A stretch of DNA of 14,468 nucleotides, from positions 1 to 14,468 of the forward strand of contig NZ_CAWUGZ010000024.1 in the NCBI RefSeq assembly GCF_963921845.1. Reading direction: 5' to 3'. Source of the stretch: Commensalibacter sp963921845 (GTDB lineage Bacteria; Pseudomonadota; Alphaproteobacteria; Acetobacterales; Acetobacteraceae). Both the position numbers and the translations under genes were made by a program. The notes beneath the pieces were generated by a model. The model did no database searches and was not told the DNA's origin. It saw nothing but the letters and a program-made list of their open reading frames with translations. Of the stretch, positions 5,431 to 14,287 are shown one piece after another (positions within the stretch are counted from its first letter, which is position 1; each line of letters opens with the position of its first letter).

Positions 5431-8271
5431 TTACAAAGCACTTAAGACAATCTTGCTAAAGGAATGTAACCCTGATTTTAAGTCTCCCTTAATGTGAATA
5501 CGTATAACCCTCCGATCACGTTCTGATAAAACATCGAAATCTCCACGGGCTTGGGCTTCTTTAACAATGCTAAAGGTGTACTTTTCTCCAGGAACAGGCA
5601 AATCTTTCGCATCATCTGCTGTAATTTGTAAAAATACACCTGTTTTTGGACCCCCCTTATACGCTTGACCTGTTGAATGAAGAAAACGAGGTCCAAATTC
5701 AGCAGCGGTAGCAACTTTCTTCTTATCGCGAATAGCTAGGCGCAGCTCCTGAATCCAAGATCGAGTTTCAGGATCTCTTTCTACATACGCCAAAATACCC
5801 ACATAATCGCCGGTTTTAATTTTTGAAAATAGAGTTTTAAGGACGTCTAATAAAGACTGAACCGATTTCAAAGAAGATTGTTCTGCTTTCCCTGCATATA
5901 CAGCAAAATTATTATCCTCAAATACAGAATCAATCACGGGTAAAGATCCATGCTCATTATAAGCGTTCGTAATTTTTTTGGTCTCGATTTTACTTGCCTC
6001 TACATCCGGCTGATCAAAAGGATTAATTCCTATAAAAGCACCCGCAACTGCTGTAGCAAATTCTGTCTGAAAGAAAACTTGAGCTAATTGAGCTTTGTTA
6101 TGCAAATTCAACGTTACGACAGGATGACCCGCACTCTGCAAGGATTGTAGAGCTTTTTCTTGCTGACGATCGTCTTGATTGCCTAATTTTAAATGAATAA
6201 ATAAACGATCGTTGCCATACAGTTCAGGAGCACTCAAAGTTTCTTCATCAATAGGAATAATACCCGTCCCTTGCTTTCCCGTTGATTCAGCAAGAAGCTG
6301 CTCAAGCCAAGATCCAAGGGAAATAATAGCCTTAGAGGCAACGATAGTAAATTTGTCTCGCTTAAGGTTTGCAACGGATGTGCCCCAAATAGCCCCAAGT
6401 TGCACGCCAGGATTTTGTGCAGGCGGTGCTCCAGCAGAGCACATTTTTTCCATTCTCTGGGCCGAATACAAAAACTCTTTTAAAGGTAAACCTGCCGCCG
6501 CTGCAGGGACAATACCAAAATTAGATAAAACCGAGTATCGACCTCCAATATCTTTTTTACCGTAAAATATCTTCCAAAACCCATCCCTTTTTGCCACGTC
6601 TTCCATATGCGATCCAGGATCAGTAACCGCAACAAAATGTTGGCCTACCTTATCCCCTAGAACCTTACGTGCTTCATTGAAAAAATAAGCTTTCAATATA
6701 TTCGGTTCTAAAGTGCTTCCTGATTTTGAAGAAACAACAAATAATGTTTTTTTCAAATCTACTTTTTGTTGAAAGGTGTAAATTTGCTGGGGGTCTGTAC
6801 TATCCAGCACATGTAAATGGGGATAACCCGCCTGATGACCAAAAACTTCTCCCAAAACTTCTGGTCCAAGACTGGAACCACCCATGCCCAATAAAAGAAT
6901 ATCTGTGAAGCCTTTGGCTTTTACTTCTTTTTGAAACGCTTCCAATTGGCTTAAATTGTTAATTTGTTCATCAACAATATCCAACCAACCAAGCCATTTA
7001 CTTTCATCTTCCCCTGTCCAAACGGAAGAATCTTTAGCCCAAATTTTGCGAACATACCCTTTCTTGCGCCAGTTCTCTAATCCTTTATTAACCCATTCTT
7101 CGTGTTCAAAGGTAAGAGCTGCGTTCATATGCAACAATTCATCCCCTTGCAAAGCAATTTGTTTTGCTGCTACGGAACCTAGCAACTGATCAAAAGCCTC
7201 GGCAAAAGCAACAACCCCTTCTTCAAGAAGTTTTTTCGTGGTCCCAGCTAAATCAAGTCTTAAGCGCTCCGCTTCAGAGATAGTTTTTTTTGCCTCCTCA
7301 ACCTTTTGGTCCAGCGTACGCGCTGCAGTTCCGTGATCCCGAAAAGCATCTAAAGTTGCTGGTGGTATGGTATTGACCGTATTCTCACCAATCAAATTAT
7401 CAATATATAGGGTGTCTGGGAATGTTTTGTCTTTACAACCTGTGCTCGCCCAAAGAAGCCGCTGAGGTTTAGCACCCGCAGCAGCAAGTTTTTTCCAACG
7501 TTCACTATTTATAATTTTAAGGTAATGCTGATACGCTAACTTAGCATTTGCTAGAGCAACTTGACCACGCACTGCTTTCAATGCGGCCCGTTCAGTATCA
7601 CCGTTGGCTACCCGCTCATCAATTTTTTTATCAATTTCTGTATCAATACGACTTACAAAAAAAGAAGCAACGCTGGCAATATGATCAATTTTCTGACCTT
7701 GTGCCAAACGGTTTTCGAGCCCCACAATATAAGCTTCCAATACATTTTTGTAGGTATCCAGAGCAAATAATAAAGTAACGTTAACGTTAATACCTTCAAC
7801 AATTGCACTTTGAATAGCCGGAATACAAGGCTCTGTCGCAGGTATTTTAATCATCAAGTTTTTTTCAGCAACTTTATTCCAAAGGCGTTTGGCTTCTTCA
7901 ATCGTTTTTTGCCCATCCATCGCAATATAAGGGGAAACTTCTAAGCTAACGTATCCATCAATACCTTTTGTCTTTTCCCACACAGGGAATAAAACTTTGC
8001 ACGCAGCTTTTATATCGTCAATTGCCATTGTTTCGTAAAGAGTGGCAACGTCGGTAATGTCATCAGCAGCCAGTTGCTTAAACTGTTCATCATAATCCGT
8101 TCCATGCCCCATAGCTTTTTCAAAAATAGAAGGATTGGATGTAACCCCTTTTAACCCATCTTCATCGACTAATTTTTTTAATCCCCCCTTTTGGGTAAAA
8201 GAGCGTTGAATAAAGTCTAACCAGGGCGATTGACCATATTTTTCTAATTGTATAAGAGGATTTTCGACCAT
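5431..8271 (-). CDS. tal-pgi: bifunctional transaldolase / glucose-6-phosphate isomerase
   Basis: One 946-residue protein carrying two cytosolic enzymes. Residues 1 to about 365 are transaldolase: GVTSNPSIFEKA (43-54), SLEVSPYIA, the Schiff-base lysine Lys142 in MIKIPAT, ASVASFFVSRID and LLWASTG. From about 380 to the end is isomerase: GMGGSSLGP (462-470), SSKSGST (514-520), GGRYSV (576-581), GKQGTG, NPFDQPDVEASK (750-761) and FLHSTGQAYKGGP, with a histidine at 865. SSKSGST and LHSTGQ differ from classical PGI and match what I recall of Tal-Pgi fusions in acetic acid bacteria. The frame is open to an ATG at 8313, but the 14 extra residues look unlike the family and have no ribosome site. The ATG at 8271 begins MVENPLIQLEKYGQS, the expected transaldolase N-terminus. 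No frameshift is seen at the junction. It lies 107 nt after tkt and 75 nt before gnd. Confidence 0.95.
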   Translation of the reverse strand: MVENPLIQLEKYGQSPWLDFIQRSFTQKGGLKKLVDEDGLKGVTSNPSIFEKAMGHGTDYDEQFKQLAADDITDVATLYETMAIDDIKAACKVLFPVWEKTKGIDGYVSLEVSPYIAMDGQKTIEEAKRLWNKVAEKNLMIKIPATEPCIPAIQSAIVEGINVNVTLLFALDTYKNVLEAYIVGLENRLAQGQKIDHIASVASFFVSRIDTEIDKKIDERVANGDTERAALKAVRGQVALANAKLAYQHYLKIINSERWKKLAAAGAKPQRLLWASTGCKDKTFPDTLYIDNLIGENTVNTIPPATLDAFRDHGTAARTLDQKVEEAKKTISEAERLRLDLAGTTKKLLEEGVVAFAEAFDQLLGSVAAKQIALQGDELLHMNAALTFEHEEWVNKGLENWRKKGYVRKIWAKDSSVWTGEDESKWLGWLDIVDEQINNLSQLEAFQKEVKAKGFTDILLLGMGGSSLGPEVLGEVFGHQAGYPHLHVLDSTDPQQIYTFQQKVDLKKTLFVVSSKSGSTLEPNILKAYFFNEARKVLGDKVGQHFVAVTDPGSHMEDVAKRDGFWKIFYGKKDIGGRYSVLSNFGIVPAAAAGLPLKEFLYSAQRMEKMCSAGAPPAQNPGVQLGAIWGTSVANLKRDKFTIVASKAIISLGSWLEQLLAESTGKQGTGIIPIDEETLSAPELYGNDRLFIHLKLGNQDDRQQEKALQSLQSAGHPVVTLNLHNKAQLAQVFFQTEFATAVAGAFIGINPFDQPDVEASKIETKKITNAYNEHGSLPVIDSVFEDNNFAVYAGKAEQSSLKSVQSLLDVLKTLFSKIKTGDYVGILAYVERDPETRSWIQELRLAIRDKKKVATAAEFGPRFLHSTGQAYKGGPKTGVFLQITADDAKDLPVPGEKYTFSIVKEAQARGDFDVLSERDRRVIRIHIKGDLKSGLHSFSKIVLSAL

Positions 8272-8378
8272 TTGATGTGCTTTCAATATTATATAATAAT
8301 TCTCTACAAGCATGTGCCGAAACTTTTGGTACGGCTGGAAATGCTATAACGTTAGCTTCGACAGGAATTATATCTTTC

Positions 8379-10433
8379 TTATTTGTTTAATTGCGCTTGT
8401 GCTACCTTCAGAACGTTATCAAGGGTAAAACCAAATTTTTGTTTTAATTTATCAAAAGGTGCAGACGCTCCAAAACTATGCATCGCAATAACTGCTCCTT
8501 GTAATCCAACATACCGATCCCAACCTAAAGGCGAAGCTTGCTCTACTGCAACACGAGCGGTAACCTGTGGGGGGAAAACTTCATCACGATACGCTTTTGA
8601 TTGTTCTTCGAAAATTTCCCAACAAGGCATTGAGACAACTCTTACTTTTTTACCCTGAGCCATTAGAACCTCATACGCTTGCATAATCAAGTCCACTTCA
8701 CTCCCCGTTGCCATTAAAATCAGCTCAGGCAGCCCTTCACAATCAGCAAGAACGTAAGCCCCTTTGCGCAAACCAGATGCACAACTGTATTTCTGACGAT
8801 CAATCGTTGGAAGGTTTTGTCTGCTTAAGGCTAAAATAACAGGATGCGTATCTTGTTGCATAATCAACTTCCACGCTTCGATAACTTCATTAGCGTCCGC
8901 TGGTCTTATAGTATATAAGTCCGGAGTGGCACGAAAATGTGCAAGTTGTTCAATGGGTTGATGCGTCGGTCCATCTTCGCCAACCCCGATGCTATCATGG
9001 GTAAATATATACACGACAGGCAAATGCATAAGCGATGCCAAACGTATAGGATTTTTCATATAATCTGAAAAAATAAAGAAACCAGCAACAAAGGTACGTA
9101 GACCGCTTAATGTAATACCATTCGCAATAGCCCCCATTGCATGCTCTCTTACCCCATAATGGAGGTTCCTGCCTGAATATTCCCCATTATAGTTTGGATT
9201 TTGGAAAGAGCCCGCTCCTGGGAAATCCAGATGCGTTTTTGTTGAAGGCGAAAGATCGGCTGCTCCCCCAATAACCCAAGGGACATTTTTCGCAATAGCG
9301 TTCAAAACTTTACCGGAACTGGCGCGTGAAGCAATACCCTTAGCGTCTGCGGGAAATACAGATATATCTTTATCCCAACCTTGAGGTAATTTATGGGAGA
9401 ATATATCCTCAATTTGCTGACCTAACTCAAGATACTCTACTTTGTAATTTTTATAAAGCTCTTCCCATTTTTTACGAGCTTGGGAACCACGTTTCCCTAT
9501 TCCCTCAGCAAATTGCTTCAAAACTTCTTCAGGAACATAAAAATCTTGATCTTCTGGTAAGCCAAGATATTTTTTTGTGGCTTTTACCTCTTCAACGCCC
9601 AAAGCTTCGCCATGCACCCCAGCGGTTCCGGCTTTATGCGGTGAGCCATAACCAATAACGCTGTCAATAATAATTAAACTGGGAGCATCAGTTTCTGAAC
9701 GAGCTGCCGCTAAGCTCTTTTGGAACTCTTCAATATTATTCGCATCCCCAACTTCATGTATTTTCCAGCCCATGGCTTCAAAACGTTTTCCCACATTTTC
9801 TGTGAACGCCAAATCAATGGATCCTTCAATAGAAATACGGTTGCGATCGTAGACCCAAATAAGGTTACCTAATTTTAAATGGCCAGCCAAAGACCCAGCT
9901 TCATAGGAAATGCCTTCCATGCAATCCCCATCACCACAAAAAGCGTACACATAATAATCAAACAGGGGGTATCCTGGCTTATTATAAGTTGCAGCAAGCC
10001 ATTTTTGTGCAATAGCCATTCCTACGGAGCTCGCAACTCCCTGACCCAATGGCCCTGTAGTCACTTCAACCCCTGCTGTATGGCGGTATTCTGGGTGTCC
10101 TGGTGTTTTTGAATCAAGTTGTCTAAATTGTTTTAAATCCTCTATCGTTAAGGAAGGCTTATCCTCTACGGTACCAACCGAACTGACATCACGAATATTC
10201 GTCAAGAAAATCATGGAATAAAGAAGCGCTGAAGCATGTCCTCCAGAAAGTACAAAACGGTCTCTTGCGGGCCATAAAGGATCAGAAGGGTCATAATTTA
10301 AAATATTATTCCATAACACATACGTTGCCGGAGCAAAATCCATAGGAGTTCCAGGGTGTCCAGAATTGGCTGCCTGCACTTGATCAATTGCCAAACCACG
10401 TATTGTGTTAATACACAATTCATCAATATTCAT
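8379..10433 (-). CDS. tkt: transketolase
   Basis: Thiamine-diphosphate enzyme moving two-carbon ketol units between xylulose-5-P, ribose-5-P and erythrose-4-P in the cytosol. The 684 residues are normal. Visible in order: NSGHPGTPM (23-31), SGGHASALLYS (63-73), TGPLGQG (126-132), the ThDP motif GDGD (167-170) running to DRNRIS (196-201), HKAGTAGVHGEALG (266-279), GRNLHYGVREHAMG (421-434) with catalytic Glu430, and DSIGVGEDGPTHQP (480-493). ATG start with AAGGAG 7 nt upstream. It is first in the tkt, tal-pgi, gnd group and lies next to a promoter-like sequence. Its substrates connect it directly to RpiA and the transaldolase domain encoded in the same cluster. Confidence 0.96.
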   Translation of the reverse strand: MNIDELCINTIRGLAIDQVQAANSGHPGTPMDFAPATYVLWNNILNYDPSDPLWPARDRFVLSGGHASALLYSMIFLTNIRDVSSVGTVEDKPSLTIEDLKQFRQLDSKTPGHPEYRHTAGVEVTTGPLGQGVASSVGMAIAQKWLAATYNKPGYPLFDYYVYAFCGDGDCMEGISYEAGSLAGHLKLGNLIWVYDRNRISIEGSIDLAFTENVGKRFEAMGWKIHEVGDANNIEEFQKSLAAARSETDAPSLIIIDSVIGYGSPHKAGTAGVHGEALGVEEVKATKKYLGLPEDQDFYVPEEVLKQFAEGIGKRGSQARKKWEELYKNYKVEYLELGQQIEDIFSHKLPQGWDKDISVFPADAKGIASRASSGKVLNAIAKNVPWVIGGAADLSPSTKTHLDFPGAGSFQNPNYNGEYSGRNLHYGVREHAMGAIANGITLSGLRTFVAGFFIFSDYMKNPIRLASLMHLPVVYIFTHDSIGVGEDGPTHQPIEQLAHFRATPDLYTIRPADANEVIEAWKLIMQQDTHPVILALSRQNLPTIDRQKYSCASGLRKGAYVLADCEGLPELILMATGSEVDLIMQAYEVLMAQGKKVRVVSMPCWEIFEEQSKAYRDEVFPPQVTARVAVEQASPLGWDRYVGLQGAVIAMHSFGASAPFDKLKQKFGFTLDNVLKVAQAQLNK

Positions 10434-10872
10434 TACTACTCTCCTTTATAAAATTTCTGCCCTATTATCGAGCCGTTGCGTTTAATTGTAATACCCATCC
10501 AAAAAAAGGAAACAAAAAAAACACCATCAAAATATTCTAAGCTTTCAGAGTTTTAAAATCATAGTCAAGCTCTAACCGCCGTCCTGATTTAACCAAGTTA
10601 ATGTTATGATTTGTTAACAAAAACGACAGGTTTTATCACGCTAAAAACAAGAAAGCTAATACCTCGTAATTACAAAATCTTCATAGCATGAAATTTGCGA
10701 AAGTTGTAATGTGCATTTCTTAATAAAAATTATTATAATGCTATACTGAAACCAACCAGCCCAAATTTTAAAGACTAGTGTTTGAACTTAATGAACTTAT
10801 TCTTCACTTTTTTTCCGTGTAGAGATAAAATGGTTAGGAATATATATTAAGTTAATCATTCTAGAGAAAATT
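10434..10872. other. divergent intergenic region tkt / ankyrin gene
   Basis: 439 bp between two divergently transcribed genes. The left end holds the tkt ribosome site (10441-10446) and candidate promoter. On the plus strand TATAAT at 10734-10739 could be a -10 for the ankyrin-hisC unit, but no convincing -35 lies 16-18 nt upstream. TTGTTAACAA (10611-10620) is a perfect but AT-rich palindrome. No RNA gene or mobile element is apparent. Confidence 0.55.
10464..10492 (-). promoter_or_regulatory. candidate promoter of tkt (-35/-10)
   Basis: On the minus strand ATTACA (10487-10492) and GATAAT (10464-10469) are separated by exactly 17 nt. They match the sigma-70 consensus at 4/6 and 5/6 positions. 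Transcription would start near 10457, giving a leader of about 24 nt that still contains the AAGGAG ribosome site. It would drive tkt and probably tal-pgi and gnd. Confidence 0.4.
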
Positions 10873-11418
10873 ATGGTCCGTAATACCTTCCAAAACAAAC
10901 TGTTTTCAACACCCCATATAAACTCAAAATTTTCTTCTAAACAAATTGAAACCCTTTATTTAGATTCAGCAAGAAATGGTGAAATTGATTTGCTTGATGA
11001 ATTCATTAAAGCAGGCATGAATATTAACCATCAAAATGGTGACGGCCACACCCCCCTTATTGTTGCAACATATAACAATCAAGTAGCAACAACCCAGTAT
11101 TTACTCAAAAAAAATGTAGATCCAAATATCAAAGACAATCAAGGAGCTACGGCCTTAACAGGCGTTGCGTTTAAGGGATACACCTATATTGCAAAAAATC
11201 TTGTTGAAGCAGGAGCAATCGTTGATACTGAAAATAATTTGGGTCGCACACCTCTTATGTTCGCCATACTTTTTGGACGGTATGAAATGATCCAATTTCT
11301 TTTAAGCGTTGGTGCTGATCCTAATCATTTAGATGGAGAGGGCTCAAATTCTATTCAGTATGCAGAACGACAAGGTAACACAACTTTAATTCAACTTTTA
11401 AAAAAATCCATTCATTAA
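10873..11418 (+). CDS. small ankyrin-repeat protein
   Basis: A 181-residue protein made almost entirely of ankyrin repeats, so probably a protein-protein interaction module. After a 26-residue lead, repeat-like units run about 27-57 (ARNGEIDLLDEFIKAGMNIN), 58-90 (GHTPLIVAT, LLKKNVDPN), 91-123 (GATALTGVA, LVEAGAIVD), 124-156 (GRTPLMFAI, LLSVGADPN), and a C-terminal capping half-repeat 157-181. No signal peptide, membrane segment or catalytic domain is seen, so it is likely cytosolic. ATG start, with only a weak GAG upstream. hisC begins 23 nt later on the same strand, suggesting cotranscription. The partner is unknown; acquisition from a host is possible but not indicated by the sequence. Confidence 0.85.
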   Translation: MVRNTFQNKLFSTPHINSKFSSKQIETLYLDSARNGEIDLLDEFIKAGMNINHQNGDGHTPLIVATYNNQVATTQYLLKKNVDPNIKDNQGATALTGVAFKGYTYIAKNLVEAGAIVDTENNLGRTPLMFAILFGRYEMIQFLLSVGADPNHLDGEGSNSIQYAERQGNTTLIQLLKKSIH

Positions 11419-11430
11419 TTTTTTACCTAT

Positions 11431-11434
11431 AGGA
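11431..11434 (+). promoter_or_regulatory. ribosome binding site selecting the hisC TTG start
   Basis: AGGA lies 7 nt before the TTG at 11442. It is the only Shine-Dalgarno-like sequence near the beginning of the conserved HisC N-terminus, so it supports a TTG start. Confidence 0.5.
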
Positions 11435-11441
11435 CATAAAA

Positions 11442-12503
11442 TTGAATAGCCCTTTTTGGAGTGCGTTTGTCAACAGCATTGTACCGTATATTCCTGGTGA
11501 ACAACCAAAAATTTCTAACATAATAAAACTTAACACTAATGAAAACGCTTACGGAGTTTCTCCTAATGTTTCAAACGCATTAAAACAAGCAATTGGAGAC
11601 AATTTAAAACTTTATCCTGATCCAACTGCAGGACAACTACGTCAGGAACTGGGACGTCTACACAAAGTCAACGAGGATTGCATTTTTATCGGCAATGGTT
11701 CTGATGAAGTGTTAGGTTTTGCTTTTCATGCTTTGTTAAAGCATAATAAGCCAGTACTTTTTCCTGATATAACCTATAGTTTTTATCCTGTTTATTGTCG
11801 ATTATTTGATATTTCCTTTCACTGTATTCCTCTTAATGATTCTTTTGAAATTAATCTTCAAGATTATCAGAACCGTGAAGCTTGTGGCATCGTTATTACC
11901 AACCCGAATGCCCCGACTGGAATATTACTTAAAAGTAATAGTATTGCCAACTATTTAGATACCCATCCTCATCAACTCGTTATTGTTGACGAAGCCTACA
12001 TTGATTTTGGAGGGGAAACAGTAATTCCTTTTGTTAAAAAATACCCTAATTTGTTAGTTGTGCGTACTTTTTCCAAATTTTATAGTTTGGCAGGGTTACG
12101 CGTTGGCTATGCTGTAGGACAACCTGATTTAATTGAAGGCATAGTAAGGGTAAAAGATAGTTTCAATTCTTATCCTCTTGATTATATGGCTCAAATAGGG
12201 GCAGTTGCAGCGGTAAAAGACATTCAATGGTCCATAAACAATGCACGTTCTATAATCAAAAACCGAAAAAATTTGATAGATGCTTTAAATCAATTAGGCT
12301 TTCAGACTCTAGATTCAAAAGCAAATTTTATTTTTACCTCTCATCCCCTACATGAAGGAAAAAAAATCGCAAACTATTTAAGGGATAATAAAATTCTAAT
12401 TCGCCATTTTGACTCACCAAGAATAAAAAACTGGCTTAGAATAACCATTGGCAATGCTGAAGAATGTAAACGTCTAATTGAAGCACTAGCACAAATGAAT
12501 TAA
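11442..12503 (+). CDS. hisC: histidinol-phosphate aminotransferase
   Basis: PLP-dependent fold-type I aminotransferase converting imidazole acetol phosphate and glutamate to L-histidinol phosphate in histidine synthesis; family members can also transaminate aromatic amino acids. The 353 residues fit the family. Seen: VPYIPGEQP (14-22) and KLNTNENAYG (29-38), YPDPTAG (58-64), IGNGSDEV (83-90), TNPNAPTG (153-160, Asn154), VDEAYIDF (182-189, Asp183 and Tyr186), the PLP lysine Lys212 in RTFSKFYSLAGLRVGY (208-223, with Arg220), and LRITIGN near the end. The start codon is TTG with AGGA 7 nt upstream. It lies 23 nt after the ankyrin gene, with no other his gene in the window. No clear terminator follows; a separate promoter for the porin lies downstream. 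Confidence 0.93.
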   Translation: MNSPFWSAFVNSIVPYIPGEQPKISNIIKLNTNENAYGVSPNVSNALKQAIGDNLKLYPDPTAGQLRQELGRLHKVNEDCIFIGNGSDEVLGFAFHALLKHNKPVLFPDITYSFYPVYCRLFDISFHCIPLNDSFEINLQDYQNREACGIVITNPNAPTGILLKSNSIANYLDTHPHQLVIVDEAYIDFGGETVIPFVKKYPNLLVVRTFSKFYSLAGLRVGYAVGQPDLIEGIVRVKDSFNSYPLDYMAQIGAVAAVKDIQWSINNARSIIKNRKNLIDALNQLGFQTLDSKANFIFTSHPLHEGKKIANYLRDNKILIRHFDSPRIKNWLRITIGNAEECKRLIEALAQMN

Positions 12504-12572
12504 TCCATTTTCATTATATTCATAACTCGTCACATTCCTTCAATTGTTTTTATGATCTTAACAAATTATTAA

Positions 12573-12601
12573 TTGACAGAATTTTAGAACCCCCGTAGAA
12601 G
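12573..12601 (+). promoter_or_regulatory. candidate promoter of the OprB porin gene
   Basis: TTGACA (12573-12578), a perfect -35, is followed after 17 nt by TAGAAG (12596-12601), a 4/6 match to the -10. A start near 12608 would give a leader of about 95 nt before the porin ATG, long enough for post-transcriptional control. A 7-bp inverted repeat AATGATA/TATCATT spans 12608-12660 in that leader. The match quality is moderate. Confidence 0.45.
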
Positions 12602-12701
12602 GTTGGCAATGATACTTAAGCAATCGCGTTAATCGTTCGCCATTGTTTAGATTTATCATTAATCCAATACATAATTATCACTTAAGACAGGGATGTGACA
12701 T

Positions 12702-14243
12702 ATGTTCATGCAATCACACCGTCCTCTACGTAAATATCCTATCCATTTTAAATCTTTCGTGGCTATTTGTACAGAAATTCCAATAATTCTAATTGGAATG
12801 CAAGTCGCCAGTCATGCGAGGGATTCTGCTATTATTAGTCAAGGGGCTTCACCCTCTACCAACTCGAGTGGGGCCAACCCTACCAAAAAAACTCCACCGC
12901 CAGCAAAAATTCTCGACCAAGATACAGGGCAGCACCCTGAAAACAATGATATGCTCCTCGGTGATATCCAGGGACTTCGTCCGTGGATGGCTCAATATGG
13001 TTTAACCTTTACCGCTGTCGATATAAATGAAGTGTGGGGCAATCCACATGGAGGGACTAAACAAGGGGCAGCTTACGAAGGAATGACCACCCTAACTTTA
13101 AATTGGGATCCAGAAAAACTTACAGGGATCAAAAATGGCTTATTCAACGTAAGCGCATTACAAATACGAGGAAGAACATTTTCTAGTGAAAATCTTAGCA
13201 GTCTTGCCCCTATTAGTGGCATCGAAGCAAGACGTTCCACTCGTCTTTGGGAACTGTGGTACCAGCAAGGATTTTGGGATGACAAACTTAGTGTACGTAT
13301 CGGTAAACTAAGCCTCGATCAAGAATTTAATATCAGCGATTATGGCACATTGTTTTTGAATGCATCGTTTGGTTGGCCAATGATAAGCTCTGTTGATACC
13401 TATAGCGGGGGGATTGCTTATCCTCTTTCCTCGCCAGGTATACGCTTTAGCTTCCAACCCAATAAAAATTGGACCAATTTATTTGCCGTAACAGATGATA
13501 ACCCTAATGACGTTTCCTTTTGCAACCCTTCTGGGGCTTTTACCTGCGACCCACAGGCTAAAAATCTTTCTGGCACACAGTTTAACTTTCGTACTGGGGT
13601 TTTCATTATTAATGAACTGCAGTATCACCTCAACCCAGAATCGGACGACCAACCTCAAAATTATGGATATCCTGGAAGTTATCGGCTCGGTGCCTATTTT
13701 GATAGTGCAGGCTTTCCAGATCAACGTTACAATGCATTAAAACAACCTTTAGCCAATCCTTCTGTAGAGCAATCAGCATACATGCGTCGAACGAATTGGT
13801 CTGTTTACGCTATTGCCGATCAAATGATTTGGCGTTCTTCGTCAGACAGTATTCACTCCGCTGGTATTTTTGGAAGGATACAAACCGCACCCGGCGATCG
13901 AAGTCCCATTAATGTAGCTGGCGATGCAGGCATTGTTTATAAAGGTATTTTTGGAAACGAACACGATTCCGTTGGTTTAGGGTACGGATTTGGAAGTTTT
14001 AGTGACCGAGCAAGGCAATATGATCGTGATTATCGCTATTTCAACGATCCCAATTGGCGCGTAAGAGGTACCGAACACCATTTGGAAATGACTTGGCAAA
14101 TTCAAGCAACACCTTGGCTAGAACTCAAACCTGATTTTCAATATATATTTAATCCCGGTGGGGGCTTACAACTTAATGAAGGCTACCATAAACGGATACA
14201 AAACGAAGCAATTTTTGGTTTAAGATCTACTGTAAACTTCTAA
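12702..14243 (+). CDS. oprB: OprB-family carbohydrate-selective porin
   Basis: Outer-membrane beta-barrel porin, predicted to let sugars into the periplasm. The 513-residue precursor starts with a basic stretch and a hydrophobic core (about 18-35) ending in ASHA, giving a probable signal-peptidase I site after residue 39. A Ser/Thr/Pro/Asn-rich linker (about 45-70) precedes the barrel. The barrel begins near LLGDIQGLRPWMAQYGL and shows OprB-like segments such as NWDPEKL, LWELWYQQ, LSVRIGKLSLDQEF and GWPM. It ends in STVNF, an aromatic C-terminal residue as used for outer-membrane assembly. The ATG at 12702 has AGGGA 8 nt upstream; a second ATG two codons later is less well spaced. It has its own promoter-like sequence and a downstream hairpin, so it is probably monocistronic. 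The specific sugar cannot be told. Confidence 0.92.
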   Translation: MFMQSHRPLRKYPIHFKSFVAICTEIPIILIGMQVASHARDSAIISQGASPSTNSSGANPTKKTPPPAKILDQDTGQHPENNDMLLGDIQGLRPWMAQYGLTFTAVDINEVWGNPHGGTKQGAAYEGMTTLTLNWDPEKLTGIKNGLFNVSALQIRGRTFSSENLSSLAPISGIEARRSTRLWELWYQQGFWDDKLSVRIGKLSLDQEFNISDYGTLFLNASFGWPMISSVDTYSGGIAYPLSSPGIRFSFQPNKNWTNLFAVTDDNPNDVSFCNPSGAFTCDPQAKNLSGTQFNFRTGVFIINELQYHLNPESDDQPQNYGYPGSYRLGAYFDSAGFPDQRYNALKQPLANPSVEQSAYMRRTNWSVYAIADQMIWRSSSDSIHSAGIFGRIQTAPGDRSPINVAGDAGIVYKGIFGNEHDSVGLGYGFGSFSDRARQYDRDYRYFNDPNWRVRGTEHHLEMTWQIQATPWLELKPDFQYIFNPGGGLQLNEGYHKRIQNEAIFGLRSTVNF

Positions 14244-14257
14244 TAGCATTTATTTAT

Positions 14258-14287
14258 CACAGGGAGTTTCAAAATAAACTCCTTGTG
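14258..14287 (+). terminator. hairpin downstream of oprB
   Basis: Stem CACAGGGAGTTT / AAACTCCTTGTG, 12 bp with one G-T pair and a 6-nt loop, beginning 15 nt after the porin stop. It is the strongest hairpin in this spacer. No T-run follows on the plus strand, so it may be a non-canonical or Rho-assisted terminator, or a 3' mRNA stabiliser. Confidence 0.5.

Noticed and set aside
5478..5714. 78-codon minus-strand frame inside the 3' end of tal-pgi
   Set aside because: It overlaps the isomerase domain in another phase and has no family features.
8272..8313. N-terminal extension of the tal-pgi frame to the upstream ATG
   Set aside because: No ribosome site precedes it, and the added residues (MLVENYYIILKAHQ) do not fit a transaldolase N-terminus.
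10611..10620. Perfect palindrome TTGTTAACAA upstream of tkt
   Set aside because: Short and AT-rich in AT-rich DNA, lying beyond the best candidate promoter; expected by chance in a window of this size.
10834..10890. A short frame beginning at 10830 that encodes MVRNIY, resembling the MVRNTF start of the ankyrin protein
   Set aside because: The nucleotide sequences differ at many positions and the first frame stops after six codons; a chance resemblance is more likely than a duplicated start.
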